Part shown: in pieces, positions 34,716-45,195 of the stretch | How positions within the stretch are numbered: position 1 is the first letter of the stretch | Layout: every line of letters begins with the position of its first letter | Assembly: GCF_016785085.1 (NCBI RefSeq) | Contig: NZ_JAENHO010000002.1 | Span: 186,001 to 250,000, forward strand | Reading direction: 5' to 3' | Length of the DNA stretch: 64,000 bases | From: Paractinoplanes lichenicola | Lineage (GTDB): Bacteria; Actinomycetota; Actinomycetes; Mycobacteriales; Micromonosporaceae | Made by a program: the position numbers and the translations under genes | Notes under the pieces: generated by a model | Seen by the model: only the letters and a program-made list of their open reading frames with translations | What the model was told of the DNA's origin: nothing | Databases searched by the model: none

Positions 34716-34835
34716 GTGATCTGTCAGGCCTGCCGGGACAGGCGACATGACGACTGCCGCGGCGGCTCGTGGTGCGACTGCCAGCACCGCGCGCCCGAGC
34801 CGATCCCGCCGGTGACCGGGCCGCCCGGCCCATGA
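34716..34835 (+). CDS. Cys-rich micro-protein (39 aa), leaderless
   Basis: GTG 34716 opens a 39-codon frame with product start MICQACRDRRHDDCRGGSWC and further CDCQH, then a Pro/Gly tail. Six cysteines with CxxC and CxC spacing suggest metal binding. TAGGGT (34704-34709) stands 6 nt before the GTG. Its stop overlaps the ATG of the RibD-like gene (ATGA), so it is the first gene of that operon. I do not recall an assigned function. Confidence 0.65.
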   Translation: MICQACRDRRHDDCRGGSWCDCQHRAPEPIPPVTGPPGP

Positions 34836-35530
34836 CGACGTTCCCCGCGTGGCCGTCGAACCGGGACGGGCTGGTCGAGCTCTATCCGCGTAATCCGGGG
34901 CCGACGCTGCGGATGAACTTCATCGCCAGCGCCGACGGGGCGGTGACCGTCGACGGGCTCTCGGGCGGGCTGCACGGGCCCGGCGACAAAGAGATCTTCG
35001 ACTCGCTCCGGATGGTCTGCGACGCCTTGATCGTCGCCGCGGGCACGGTCCGGGCCGAGAACTACGACGCGCTGCGGCTGACCGAGGACGCGCGGGCCTG
35101 GCGGGTGGCTAACGGCCTGCCCGAGTTCCCGCTCATGGTGATCGTCTCGCGCTCGCTGACCTTCGACCTCGACCAGCTCGTCTTCTCCGACGCCCCGATC
35201 CGCCCGATCGTGATCACCACGGGGCCGGCCCGCAGCCTGGGTGACGCCGCCGAGGTCGTCGCCGTGACAGACCTGGCCCAGGCCGTACGGGAATTGCACG
35301 CGCGCGGCGCCACGCAGTTGCTCTGCGAGGGCGGCCCCAGCCTGTTCGGGTCGATGATCTCGGAGGACCTGGTCGACGAGCTCTGCCTGACGGTGTCGCC
35401 GCTGCTCGTCGGTGGTGGCCCCGGCCGCATCTCGACCGGCGCCACCACCACCCCCCGCGGCATGTCCCTGCGTCACGTGCTGACGCTCGAGGACATGCTC
35501 TTTCTCCGGTACGTCCGTCAGGGCAGCTGA
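34832..35530 (+). CDS. Pyrimidine reductase family protein (RibD C-terminal-like)
   Basis: A 232-residue NADPH-dependent reductase of the RibD C-terminal/DHFR-like fold. LRMNFIASADGAVTVDGLSGGLHGPGDKEIF is the substrate region (core NFIASADGAVTVDG). DALIVAAGTVRAENY and LLCEGGPSLFGSMI follow. No deaminase domain is attached and no other riboflavin gene is near, so the substrate may not be the riboflavin intermediate. It is coupled to the Cys-rich micro-protein gene. It overlaps the convergent CU044_5270 gene by 13 bp. Confidence 0.85.
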   Translation: MTTFPAWPSNRDGLVELYPRNPGPTLRMNFIASADGAVTVDGLSGGLHGPGDKEIFDSLRMVCDALIVAAGTVRAENYDALRLTEDARAWRVANGLPEFPLMVIVSRSLTFDLDQLVFSDAPIRPIVITTGPARSLGDAAEVVAVTDLAQAVRELHARGATQLLCEGGPSLFGSMISEDLVDELCLTVSPLLVGGGPGRISTGATTTPRGMSLRHVLTLEDMLFLRYVRQGS

Positions 35531-36429
35531 CCGGCCCGGTCGACGATCGCGATCCGCAGCTGGGCCGTGAAGTTGATGACGGCGCCCTTCTTCACGTCGG
35601 GCAGCTCGCCCACGACCACGCTGCGCTCGCCGAGGAACTTGTACGTCTTCTCGTCGAAGATCAGGTCCTGCCGGAAGAAGGCGTCGGCCCGGGAGACCGC
35701 GACGCCGCGCCGCCCGGCGAAGTCGGTCCGCGGCACCGTCTTGGTGCCCGGGATCGTGGCCGCGGCCTCGAAGAGCGCGGCCAGCGCGGCCGGCGGCAGA
35801 TACTGCTCGCGCAGGGTCTCGCTGACCTTGGTGAACGCGATCTGGTCGACCGGGATGCCCTTCGGGTTGGGCTTGGCGTCCTGGTAGAGGAACGCGCGCA
35901 TCGCCTTGGCGTCGGTCGGCAGCTTGTCCCGATAGGCGGGGAAGCCCGCGTCCAGCGGGGTGTCGCCGTCCTTCTCGCGCAGCAGGCCGGTCCGGGTGCC
36001 GTCGACCGATTGCCAGACCTGGCGGCGCCGCTCCGACGGTGCCGTCTCCCCGTCCGCCCCGACCCCGGCCCGGCGCCCGGTGCCGGCGTAGCGCGACTCG
36101 ACGTAGACGAACTGGTCGGGCCGGGCCTTCAGCACCGGTTCGCGGCGGGCCTCGGCGGCGGCCAGGCGCAGCACTCGCACGGCGTCGGAGGCGGTGGCCG
36201 GGGCCGGGCCTTGACCGGGTTGTCCGGCCGGCTCGGAGGGGAGCGTGAGCACGCCGGCCACTCCGACGGCCACGGCCAGCGCCGCCGCGGGCGCCAGTCG
36301 CCAGACCCATCTCGTACGGGGCCGGGGTGGCTCGGCCCGGAACATGGCGGCCCGGGCACTGGCCAGGACGTCGGGCGCGGGCGGGGGCACGTCGGCGCGG
36401 AACTTCTCCATCAGGTCGAGGTCATTCAT
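35518..36429 (-). CDS. CU044_5270-family protein, likely membrane partner of the ECF sigma factor
   Basis: A 303-residue protein. A short cytoplasmic N-terminus (LMEKFRADVPPPAPDVLASARAAM, as two motifs around residues 6-29) precedes one membrane helix (LAPAAALAVAVGVAGVLTLP, about residues 46-65) and a large external domain. This is the layout of the CU044_5270 family, which regularly follows SigE-like ECF genes. It overlaps the sigma gene by 8 bp. An anti-sigma role is inferred from order; no zinc HxxxCxxC motif is present. Confidence 0.8.
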   Translation of the reverse strand: MNDLDLMEKFRADVPPPAPDVLASARAAMFRAEPPRPRTRWVWRLAPAAALAVAVGVAGVLTLPSEPAGQPGQGPAPATASDAVRVLRLAAAEARREPVLKARPDQFVYVESRYAGTGRRAGVGADGETAPSERRRQVWQSVDGTRTGLLREKDGDTPLDAGFPAYRDKLPTDAKAMRAFLYQDAKPNPKGIPVDQIAFTKVSETLREQYLPPAALAALFEAAATIPGTKTVPRTDFAGRRGVAVSRADAFFRQDLIFDEKTYKFLGERSVVVGELPDVKKGAVINFTAQLRIAIVDRAGQLP

Positions 36430-37012
36430 CGTCGATCCCGTTCGTTTCGTTCAGGTGAGGAAGGGCGGCGCGCAGGCGTTTGCGGGCGCTGTGCAGCCGG
36501 GAGCGGACGGTGCCGAGCGGGATGCCCAGCGCCTCGGCGACCTCCGGATAGCTGAGCTGGGCCTGGCTGATCAGGGTCAGCACGTCGCGCTCGCCCGCGT
36601 TGAGCCGCGCGAGCGCTCCGGCCAGGGCGCGCACCTGCTCGGAGGCGTCGACCCGGGCCGACACGCGGTCGTCGTGACCGGCCAGGGCCAGATCGATGCC
36701 CGTACGGGCCAGCGCGTGATACTGCCGGGTCTCGGCCCGCTGGTGGCCGCGCAGCAGGTTGGCCGCGATGCCGTAGAGCCAGGGCAGCGCGTCCGGCCGG
36801 CCGGTGTCGTACCCGGCTCGGCTCCGGAAGGCGGTGAGGAAGGTCTCGGCGGTCAGGTCGTCGGCGAGCGTGGTGCCGGCCCGGCGCGACAGATAGCGGT
36901 GGATGGTGGTGGCATGCCGGTCGAAGACCGATCCGAACGCCTCGGGCCGGCTGGCGGAGAGCTGGATCAGGTCGCCGTCGGTGAGCTCGGCCCGCGTGGC
37001 CGTCGGTCTCAT
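36422..37012 (-). CDS. ECF-type RNA polymerase sigma factor
   Basis: A 196-residue sigma-70 family protein. Region 2 is about residues 24-90 (FGSVFDRHATTIHRYLSRRA, LADDLTAETFLTAFRSR, ALPWLYGIAANLLRGHQR). Region 4 is about 130-185 (LNAGERDVLTLISQAQLSY, PEVAEALGIPLGTVRSRLH). AAAGGG lies 6 nt before ATG 37012. It overlaps the membrane partner gene. The regulon is unknown. Confidence 0.92.
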   Translation of the reverse strand: MRPTATRAELTDGDLIQLSASRPEAFGSVFDRHATTIHRYLSRRAGTTLADDLTAETFLTAFRSRAGYDTGRPDALPWLYGIAANLLRGHQRAETRQYHALARTGIDLALAGHDDRVSARVDASEQVRALAGALARLNAGERDVLTLISQAQLSYPEVAEALGIPLGTVRSRLHSARKRLRAALPHLNETNGIDDE

Positions 37013-37114
37013 GCGCGCCCTTTCCGGTCGGTGGGAGTTCCGTCACCCCGTCTTTGACCGATCGGCTCACATCGGTTCGTTCCCGGGCGCGCCTCCACCC
37101 GTACGTCAAGATCT

Positions 37115-37155
37115 TGTGGATAACTCTGTGTATGAGCACTAGTTCTTGTGGACAA
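37115..37155. other. Two TGTGGA boxes (DnaA-box-like) upstream of the herA-like gene
   Basis: TGTGGATAA at 37115-37123 and TGTGGACAA at 37147-37155, same orientation, in the 193-bp gap between the ECF gene and the HerA-like gene. Confidence 0.4.
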
Positions 37156-37205
37156 CTCGTGCCAACCCACGCCTGGTGCGCGTTCTGTCGTACCCCTGGT
37201 GCACG

Positions 37206-38954
<1,749 letters not shown>

Positions 38955-38963
38955 GGTTCCGCG

Positions 38964-40115
38964 ATGCGCATTTTGCACACGTCCGACTGGCACGTCGGCA
39001 AGGTCCTCAAGGGACGCAACCGGCACGAGGAGCACATCCGCGTGCTGGCCCAGGTGGTCGACACGGCCCGGGCCGAGCGTCCCGACCTCGTCGTCATCGC
39101 CGGTGACCTCTACGACACCGCGGCCCCGACGGCCGACGCGACGCGGGTCGTCACCCGGGCGCTGACCGCGCTGCGCAACACCGGCGCCCAGGTCGTGGCG
39201 ATCGGCGGCAACCACGACAACGGCCCGGCGCTCGACGCGCTGCGCCCGTGGGCCGAGGCGGCCGGCATCACGCTGCGCGGCGCGGTCAAGGAGAAGGCCG
39301 ACGAGCTGCTGATCAAGGGCGAGACCGCCGGCGGCGAGAAGTGGCAGCTCGTCACGCTGCCGTTCCTCTCCCAGCGCTACGCGATCCGGGCCGCCGAGAT
39401 GTACGACCTGACCGCGGCCGAGGCCACCCAGACGTACGCGGATCACATCGCCCGCCTGATCGAGAAGCTGTCCGAGGGCTTCAGCGATCCCGGCGTGGTC
39501 AACCTGCTGACCGCCCACCTGACCATCGTCGGGGCGTCGGCCGGCGGCGGCGAGCGCGAGGCGCACACGATCATGGGATACGCCGTGCCGGCCACGGTCT
39601 TCCCGCGCAACGCGCACTACGTGGCGCTCGGCCACCTGCACCGCGCCCAGCAGGTGATCTCGCCGTGCCCGACGCGATACAGCGGCAGCCCGCTGGCGAT
39701 CGACTTCGGCGAGGAGGAGAACGTCTCGTCGGTCGCGATCGTGGACGTGAGCGTCGACAAGGCGGCCCGGGTGCGCGACGTGCCGATCACCGGGGCGGTC
39801 GCCCTGCGGACGGTGCGCGGCACGCTCGAACAGCTCTCAACGGTGAACCTTCCGGATGCCTGGCTCCGTGTCCTCGTGCGCGAGAAGCCGCGGGTCGGTC
39901 TCCGCGAGGACGTGCAGGAGCTCCTGCCCAACGCCCTCGAGGTGCGGATCGACCCCGAGATGATGCCCAACCGGGTGGGGGAGCGAATGGCACAGCGGGC
40001 CGGGCGGTCGCCACGCGAGCTCTTCGGCGATTACTTGGACAGTCGTGAGAACGCCGAGGACGGCGTCCGCGAACTCTTCGACGAGCTGTACGACGAGGTG
40101 AGCACTCACTCATGA
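38964..40115 (+). CDS. sbcD: Exonuclease SbcCD subunit D (Mre11-like)
   Basis: A 383-residue metallophosphoesterase nuclease. The five phosphoesterase motifs are clear: HTSDWHVGK, VIAGDLYDTA, AIGGNHDNG, LLTAHLTIVG and VALGHLHRAQ. The C-terminal capping region (LPDAWLRVLVREKPRVGLRE) is also present. It processes double-strand ends and hairpins together with SbcC. The stop overlaps an ATG of a 25-codon frame leading to sbcC. Confidence 0.95.
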   Translation: MRILHTSDWHVGKVLKGRNRHEEHIRVLAQVVDTARAERPDLVVIAGDLYDTAAPTADATRVVTRALTALRNTGAQVVAIGGNHDNGPALDALRPWAEAAGITLRGAVKEKADELLIKGETAGGEKWQLVTLPFLSQRYAIRAAEMYDLTAAEATQTYADHIARLIEKLSEGFSDPGVVNLLTAHLTIVGASAGGGEREAHTIMGYAVPATVFPRNAHYVALGHLHRAQQVISPCPTRYSGSPLAIDFGEEENVSSVAIVDVSVDKAARVRDVPITGAVALRTVRGTLEQLSTVNLPDAWLRVLVREKPRVGLREDVQELLPNALEVRIDPEMMPNRVGERMAQRAGRSPRELFGDYLDSRENAEDGVRELFDELYDEVSTHS

Positions 40116-40189
40116 GCGAACGAAGTGAGCGCGGTTGGCTCAGCGCCCTGGCCTCTGATCCGGCGGAACGAAGTGGAGACGGATCTTGA
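40112..40189 (+). CDS. Possible 25-aa coupling ORF between sbcD and sbcC
   Basis: ATG 40112 overlaps the sbcD stop (ATGA), and its own TGA 40187-40189 overlaps the TTG start of sbcC (TTGA). The product reads MSERSERGWLSALASDPAER then SGDGS. The DNA contains GAGCGAACGAAGTGAGC and a second GGAACGAAGTGGAG, a repeat type I have often seen around actinobacterial gene junctions. A peptide function is doubtful; translational relay is the more likely role. Confidence 0.4.
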   Translation: MSERSERGWLSALASDPAERSGDGS

Positions 40190-42672
40190 GGCCCATCAGG
40201 TTGGACATGGCAGGGTTCACCGTCTTCCGGGACGAGACCTCCGTCGACTTCACCGACGCCGACTACTTCGCGCTGGTCGGGCCGACCGGCTCGGGCAAGT
40301 CGACGGTCCTCGACGCGATCACGTTCGCGCTCTACGGCACGGTCCCGCGCTGGGGCGGCGCCCGCGGCATCGTCAACGCGCTCGCCCCGTCGGCCACCGA
40401 GGCCCGGGTGCGGCTGGTCTTCGAGTCGGCCGGCGACCGTTACGTGGCCACCCGCGTGGTGCGCCGCGACGGCCGGGGCAACGTCAAGACCGCCGGCGCC
40501 GGCCTGCAGCTGATGCCGCCCGGGTTCGACGTCACCAAGCTCGACACCGGCATGGACCTCGACGACCTGGGCGAGGTGCTGGCGGGCACCCCGGCCGAGA
40601 TGGACACGGCCGTGCTCGAGGCCGTCGGCCTGCCGTTCGAGCAGTTCACCAGCTGCGTCGTGCTGCCGCAGGGCCAGTTCGCCGACTTCCTGCACGCCAA
40701 GCCGGCCACCCGCCAGCAGATCCTGGTCAACCTGCTCGGCCTGCACATCTATGAAGAGGTGCAGACCAAGGCGACCGGCCGCGCGCAGACCGCCGAGGGC
40801 AAGCTGGCCGTGGTCGACCAGAGCCTGGCCGGGCTGACCGACGCCACCGACGAGGCGGTCGAGGCGGCCGGTCAGCACGTCACCCGCATGCGCGAGTTCA
40901 CCGCCGCCGTCGAGTCGGCCATGCCGGGTCTGCGCGCCCGGCGCACGGCCGAGGCCGAGGCCGCCGCCACCCGCGACGCGCTCGACGCCGACCTGCGGCT
41001 GCTCTCCTCCGTGCGGACGCCGCAAGCAAGCGTGGAGACCGCCGGCGTGACCGCGGCCGCCCGCGCGGCCGCCGCCGAGGCCGCGGACGAGGTGCGCGGG
41101 GCCGAGGAGAAGGAAGACAAGATCCGCGGCGAGCTCGCCGCGGCCGGCGACGCCGGCTCGCTCAGCCTGATGCTCGACCGGCACGCCGAGCTGGAACGGC
41201 TCACCGGCCAGGCCGACTGGTTCGCGGGCGAGGTGTCGGTGGCCGAGGTCGAGCACCGCGACGCCGCGACCGCCGCCGAGATCGCCCACAGCGCCCACCT
41301 CGGCGCGGCCCAGCTGCTCGAACAGGCCCGGCTCGACTATGTGGAGGCCCAGCGCATCGACCGGGCGTCCGCCCTGCGCGCACACCTGGCGGCGGGCGAC
41401 CACTGCCCGGTGTGCGAGCAGACCGTGACGACCGTGCCCGCCGTGCCCGAGGAGTCCTCGGTGCGGGCGGCCGAGACCACCGGCAAGGCCGCCCGGGCCG
41501 CCGCCGAGGTCGCCGAGGCCGCCTGGCAGCAGCGCGACGCCGTGGCCCGCAAGCTCGAGAGCAACCTCGAACGCAAGCGCGCCCAGCACGAGCACCACCT
41601 GTCGCGGATGGCCGAGGCGCGGGCCGCGGTGGCCGAGTCGCCGGGGGCGGACGCGCTGCGCCGCCAGCTGGCCGAGATCGAGAAGCTGCAGAAGCACCTC
41701 GACCGGGCGGGCACGGCCGTGCGCACGGCCCGTTCCGCGCAGCGGCAGGCCCAGGCCGCGGTGGTCGCCGCCGAGGAGCGTCAGCGCTCCGCGTGGCGCG
41801 AGTTCGACGGCGTACGGGATCGGGTCGCCCGGTTCTCCCCGCCGCCGGCCGACCGCGACGATCTCGCCGGCGCGTGGTCGACGCTGGCCGGCTGGGCCAC
41901 CGAGCAGGCGGCCGAGCGTGCCACCGCCCGGGCCGCGGCCGAGGCTGCCGTGGCCGACGCCCACCAGTCCACGGTCGCCGTGCTGCAGCAGATCTCGGCG
42001 CTGTTCACCGCGGCCGGGGTCGCCGTGCCCCAGCCCGACGAGTCGGCCCTGATCCGGGCGGCCGCGGTGGCGGTCGAACGGGCCGAGGCGACCTGGCGGC
42101 GGCTGGCCGACCGGCGCGACCAGGTCGGCGAGCTCACCGAGCAGCGGATGGCCCTGCAGCGCGAGATGCGGGTGGCCAAGTCGCTGGCCGGGCACCTGCG
42201 GGCCAACAACTTCGAGCGCTGGCTGCTCGAGGAGGCGCTCGACATGCTGGTCGACGGCGCGTCGCGGATCCTGCGCGAGCTCACCGGCGGGCAGTACGAC
42301 CTGATCCACGACAAGGGCGAGTTCTACGTGATCGACCACCACGACGCCGGGCTGCGGCGCGGGGTGCGCACGCTCTCCGGGGGCGAGACGTTCCAGGCCT
42401 CGCTCTCGCTCGCGCTGGCCCTCTCCGAGCAGCTCGCGGGCATGTCGACCACGGCCGCCAGCCTCGAGTCAATCGTGCTCGACGAGGGCTTCGGCACGCT
42501 CGACGCGGCCACCCTCGACGTGGTGGCGGCGACCCTGGAAAACCTGGCCGCCCGGGGCGATCGCATGGTCGGCGTGGTCACCCACGTCAACGCGCTGGCC
42601 GAGCGGGTGCCGGTGCGGTTCGAGGTGCACAAGGACGCGCGGACGGCGCACGTGACGAGGGTGGGCCTTTGA
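40186..42672 (+). CDS. sbcC: Exonuclease SbcCD subunit C (Rad50-like ATPase)
   Basis: An 828-residue SMC-like ATPase. It has the N-terminal Walker A GPTGSGKSTVLDAITFALYG (about residues 33-52) and QGQFADFLHAKPATRQQIL. Long Ala/Glu-rich coiled coils flank the zinc hook CPVC (near residue 407). The ABC signature LSGGETF is near residue 730, followed by Walker B IVLDEGFGTLD. TTG 40186 is the probable start, coupled to the preceding mini-frame; ATG 40207 is also in frame. It partners SbcD. Coiled-coil length is short to moderate for the family. Confidence 0.95.
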   Translation: MRPIRLDMAGFTVFRDETSVDFTDADYFALVGPTGSGKSTVLDAITFALYGTVPRWGGARGIVNALAPSATEARVRLVFESAGDRYVATRVVRRDGRGNVKTAGAGLQLMPPGFDVTKLDTGMDLDDLGEVLAGTPAEMDTAVLEAVGLPFEQFTSCVVLPQGQFADFLHAKPATRQQILVNLLGLHIYEEVQTKATGRAQTAEGKLAVVDQSLAGLTDATDEAVEAAGQHVTRMREFTAAVESAMPGLRARRTAEAEAAATRDALDADLRLLSSVRTPQASVETAGVTAAARAAAAEAADEVRGAEEKEDKIRGELAAAGDAGSLSLMLDRHAELERLTGQADWFAGEVSVAEVEHRDAATAAEIAHSAHLGAAQLLEQARLDYVEAQRIDRASALRAHLAAGDHCPVCEQTVTTVPAVPEESSVRAAETTGKAARAAAEVAEAAWQQRDAVARKLESNLERKRAQHEHHLSRMAEARAAVAESPGADALRRQLAEIEKLQKHLDRAGTAVRTARSAQRQAQAAVVAAEERQRSAWREFDGVRDRVARFSPPPADRDDLAGAWSTLAGWATEQAAERATARAAAEAAVADAHQSTVAVLQQISALFTAAGVAVPQPDESALIRAAAVAVERAEATWRRLADRRDQVGELTEQRMALQREMRVAKSLAGHLRANNFERWLLEEALDMLVDGASRILRELTGGQYDLIHDKGEFYVIDHHDAGLRRGVRTLSGGETFQASLSLALALSEQLAGMSTTAASLESIVLDEGFGTLDAATLDVVAATLENLAARGDRMVGVVTHVNALAERVPVRFEVHKDARTAHVTRVGL

Positions 42673-42677
42673 CCAGG

Positions 42678-43649
42678 ATGTTCGTGGACGCGTGGGACCC
42701 GTCGTACGGGTCGTCCTTCGAGGGCGGCGCCGAGGGCGGGGACGGGCCGGCCTCGCCCAGCAGCGCCCAGGTCGACACCGACGTCGAGGTGCCCGCGGCC
42801 GAGTGGGCGCCTATCGACGCGTCCCCCGCGGTGCGCTGCCCCGACGTGGTGTTCCTGGTCGACGGGGTGCGGCGCAACGACGCCGGGCTGTGGACGGCTG
42901 AGGAGGACGGCACGTCGTACGCGGGGCTGGCCGCCTCGTACGCGGCCGGGGTGGTGCGCTGCGACCTGGCCCGCGGGGCCGCCGAGCTGGTGGGTGCGCG
43001 CGTCGGCCGGGGGTTGTTCACCGCCAGCCCGTCGGCCGAGGACGTGCAGGCCGGCTCGGTGCGTTACGAGGTGCACCGCATCCACGGCACGGGCGAGGCG
43101 AGCAAGCTGCCCGCGGCCGTGCAGGCGCCGCTGACCGCGCTCGAGATCGACATCTCGTCGGCCGCGCGCGAGATGGGCGCCTCCCTGGCCGCCGACGACC
43201 TGCTGGTCGTGGACGGGCCGCTGCGCAACCGGCGTCAGCTGCCGCGCACGATCGGCTACGTCAAGACGCAGCAGAAGCAGTATCTGCCGGCCTCGCTGAC
43301 CACGGTCGTGACGTCGTTGCGGCCCGGGCAGCGGACCCCGGTCTTCCACCTGGGCACGGTGTGGGGCGGCTGGTCGTGGTATCTGCGGCTGCCCGGCGCG
43401 TCGGGGGCGCCGTGGTCGGGGATCGTGCGGGTCGAGTGCTCGCCCGACCTGGCCCCGGAGCAGGCGATCGAGCTGGCCGACGTCTCGGTGGCGACGCTGC
43501 CGCGGTTCGCGTCGTCGGCGTACAAGGACCCGCGGGCGCCGCAGAATCTGGTGCCGATCGCCGGGCTGGAGCGCCGGCTGCGGGGCATGCTGGGCGACTC
43601 GCGGGTGCTGCATCGGGCGTTGACGCTGGCTACCGCCCGGTCGCGATGA
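42678..43649 (+). CDS. NurA-like nuclease domain protein
   Basis: A 323-residue protein not obvious from one motif, but with NurA features. An early strand has Asp (DVVFLVDGVRRND, near residues 56-68), then comes a helical middle, then DDLLVVDGPLRNR (near 173-185) followed by a GYVKTQQKQYLP segment. The C-terminal RVECSPDLAPEQAIELAD fits the late NurA region. NurA nucleases degrade strands as HerA pumps DNA. The position directly after HerA-SbcD-SbcC strongly supports this reading. TTG 42669 is an alternative start overlapping the sbcC stop. It overlaps the convergent TetR gene by 20 bp. Confidence 0.7.
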   Translation: MFVDAWDPSYGSSFEGGAEGGDGPASPSSAQVDTDVEVPAAEWAPIDASPAVRCPDVVFLVDGVRRNDAGLWTAEEDGTSYAGLAASYAAGVVRCDLARGAAELVGARVGRGLFTASPSAEDVQAGSVRYEVHRIHGTGEASKLPAAVQAPLTALEIDISSAAREMGASLAADDLLVVDGPLRNRRQLPRTIGYVKTQQKQYLPASLTTVVTSLRPGQRTPVFHLGTVWGGWSWYLRLPGASGAPWSGIVRVECSPDLAPEQAIELADVSVATLPRFASSAYKDPRAPQNLVPIAGLERRLRGMLGDSRVLHRALTLATARSR

Positions 43650-44199
43650 GCTTGGCGACCAGATCCCGTACGCGGTCGGGATCAGTTGGTTCTTTTTCGC
43701 TGAAGACCAGGTGAGCCGCGCCGACCACACCGAGCGCCGACATCTCCGGATTCATCCGCCTTTCCGCGTTCAGGTAGGCGGCGATCACGGCCGTGGCCTC
43801 GGCCAGGATGGGCACTCCGAAGGACCGGTGCAGGCGCGTCCGTAGTTCGCCGCGCCCGATGACGAGCGAGATGAGGCCGAGCCCGACCCGGTCGAAGACG
43901 CCGAAGAGGAAGTCGGCGATGTTCTCGGCGACGTCACCCGTGCCGGCGTGCTCGATCATGGTGGCGCCCCAGGCCTCGAGGCCGGCGACGCGGCGGCGCA
44001 CGAGCTCGGCCAGGAACTCGTCGAAGTCGGCGAAGTGCCGATGCAGCACACCCTTGGCCACCTCGGCCTCGGCGGTGACGGCGCGGCTGGTCAGCGCGGC
44101 ATGACCATCGCGCACGAGAACGCGCTCGGCGGCGTCGAACAACTGCTGGCGTACGTCGCGCAGCGCCACTCCGGTCGGCACGGGTCCAGCCTCGCACAT
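43630..44199 (-). CDS. TetR-family transcriptional regulator
   Basis: A 189-residue repressor-type protein. The HTH is in residues 14-60 (VRQQLFDAAERVLVRDGHAA, LTSRAVTAEAEVAKGVLHRH). The C-terminal ligand domain is variable, with FGVFDRVGLGLISLVIGRGE. It is divergent from a methyltransferase gene, with twin palindromes in the 34-bp space, so it probably represses that gene and itself. Confidence 0.88.
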   Translation of the reverse strand: MCEAGPVPTGVALRDVRQQLFDAAERVLVRDGHAALTSRAVTAEAEVAKGVLHRHFADFDEFLAELVRRRVAGLEAWGATMIEHAGTGDVAENIADFLFGVFDRVGLGLISLVIGRGELRTRLHRSFGVPILAEATAVIAAYLNAERRMNPEMSALGVVGAAHLVFSEKEPTDPDRVRDLVAKLIATGR

Positions 44200-44204
44200 G
44201 GCGT

Positions 44205-44243
44205 AGTGGGCGCTTGCCCATTAGAGTGGGCGCATGCCCACTC
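44205..44243. promoter_or_regulatory. Twin operators between TetR and methyltransferase genes
   Basis: Site 1, AGTGGGCGCTTGCCCATT (44205-44222), and site 2, GAGTGGGC-GCAT-GCCCACTC (44224-44243, perfect 8-bp arms), are 19 bp apart centre to centre. Site 2 contains the ATG of the methyltransferase (44234). TAGAGT (44222-44227), 6 nt before that ATG, gives a leaderless promoter inside the operators. Confidence 0.65.
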
Positions 44244-45025
44244 CGCATCGTGAACGCCGGATCGCCGAGTCCTTCGGGGTTGATGCCGCCCGCTACGACC
44301 GGAGCCGGCCTCGCTACCCGGACGCCCTGATCGAACGGATCGTGTCTCGCAGCCCGGGGCGGTCGGTTCTCGACGTCGGCATCGGCACCGGGATTCTGGC
44401 CCGGCAGCTGCGGGCGGCCGGCTGTGAAGTGCTCGGGGTCGAACCCGATCCGCGGATGGCCGCCTACGCCCGGGGGGAGGGGTTCGAGGTCGACGAGGGG
44501 CGGTTCGAGGACTGGTCGCCGGGCGGGCGGGTCTTCGACGCTGTCGTGGCCGGGCAGACGTGGCACTGGGTCGACCCCTCGGCCGGAGCCGTCGCCACCG
44601 CCTCGGTGTTGCGGCCGGGTGGGCGGGTGGCGTTGCTGTGGAACGCGGCGGAGCCCGTGGGGGCGGTCGGTGCGGGCTTCGCCGACGTCTTCGAGCGGCT
44701 CATGCCGGGGAGCCCGTTGGCCGGGGTGCGCGGGGTCTCGGCGGCTGTGGGGTATGGGGCGCTGCTTGACCGGGCCGATGAGGGGCTACGCGCCTCGGGC
44801 GGGTTTGGGGCCGTGGAGCGGTGGAGCGATGAGTGGTCGCGGGTCTATACGCGGGACGAGTGGCTTGATCAGTTGCCTACCCAGGGGTTGTTCACCAGGA
44901 TGCCGGCGGGGCAGTTGGCCGAGGTGCTGGGGGCGATCGGAGCTGTTGTTGATGCGGTGGGTGGGAGCTTCCGGATGCACTTCACGACGCTTACCACTAC
45001 TGCGGTCAGGCGGTTCCAGGTCTGA
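44234..45025 (+). CDS. Class I SAM-dependent methyltransferase
   Basis: A 263-residue small-molecule methyltransferase. SAM-binding motif I is SVLDVGIGTGILARQL near residue 45, motif II is VLGVEPDPRMAAYA, and FDAVVAGQTWHWVDP and VLRPGGRVALLWN are motifs of the methyltransferase type 11 group. It is controlled by the adjacent TetR through operators overlapping its start. The substrate is unknown. Confidence 0.87.
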   Translation: MPTPHRERRIAESFGVDAARYDRSRPRYPDALIERIVSRSPGRSVLDVGIGTGILARQLRAAGCEVLGVEPDPRMAAYARGEGFEVDEGRFEDWSPGGRVFDAVVAGQTWHWVDPSAGAVATASVLRPGGRVALLWNAAEPVGAVGAGFADVFERLMPGSPLAGVRGVSAAVGYGALLDRADEGLRASGGFGAVERWSDEWSRVYTRDEWLDQLPTQGLFTRMPAGQLAEVLGAIGAVVDAVGGSFRMHFTTLTTTAVRRFQV

Positions 45026-45154
45026 TCGGCGGCCGGCCTTGTCGTCGGCACGGTTTCTGGGGAGCTTCTGACCCGCTCGGTCGGTTCGTGGTTGGCCTGG
45101 CCCCGGTGGGCGCGTGGCTCGCCCGGTCGGCCTCATGATCGGCTCGACCCGCAA

Positions 45155-45195
45155 CCAGCCCTAACCCGCCCGACCTAGGGGGACCCCCACCCTAA
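45155..45195 (+). repeat. Dispersed 40-bp element, copy B
   Basis: CCAGCCCTAACCCGCCCGAC then CTAGGGGGACCCCCACCCTAA; matches the complement of 9783-9822. CTGTCCACA (45222-45230) and TTATCCACA (45263-45271) follow on the same side as the TGTGGA boxes near copy A. The 45026-45732 gap also holds the CebR-type palindrome and a CTCGTG/CACGAG inverted repeat near 45602-45620; I find no gene in it. Confidence 0.7.
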
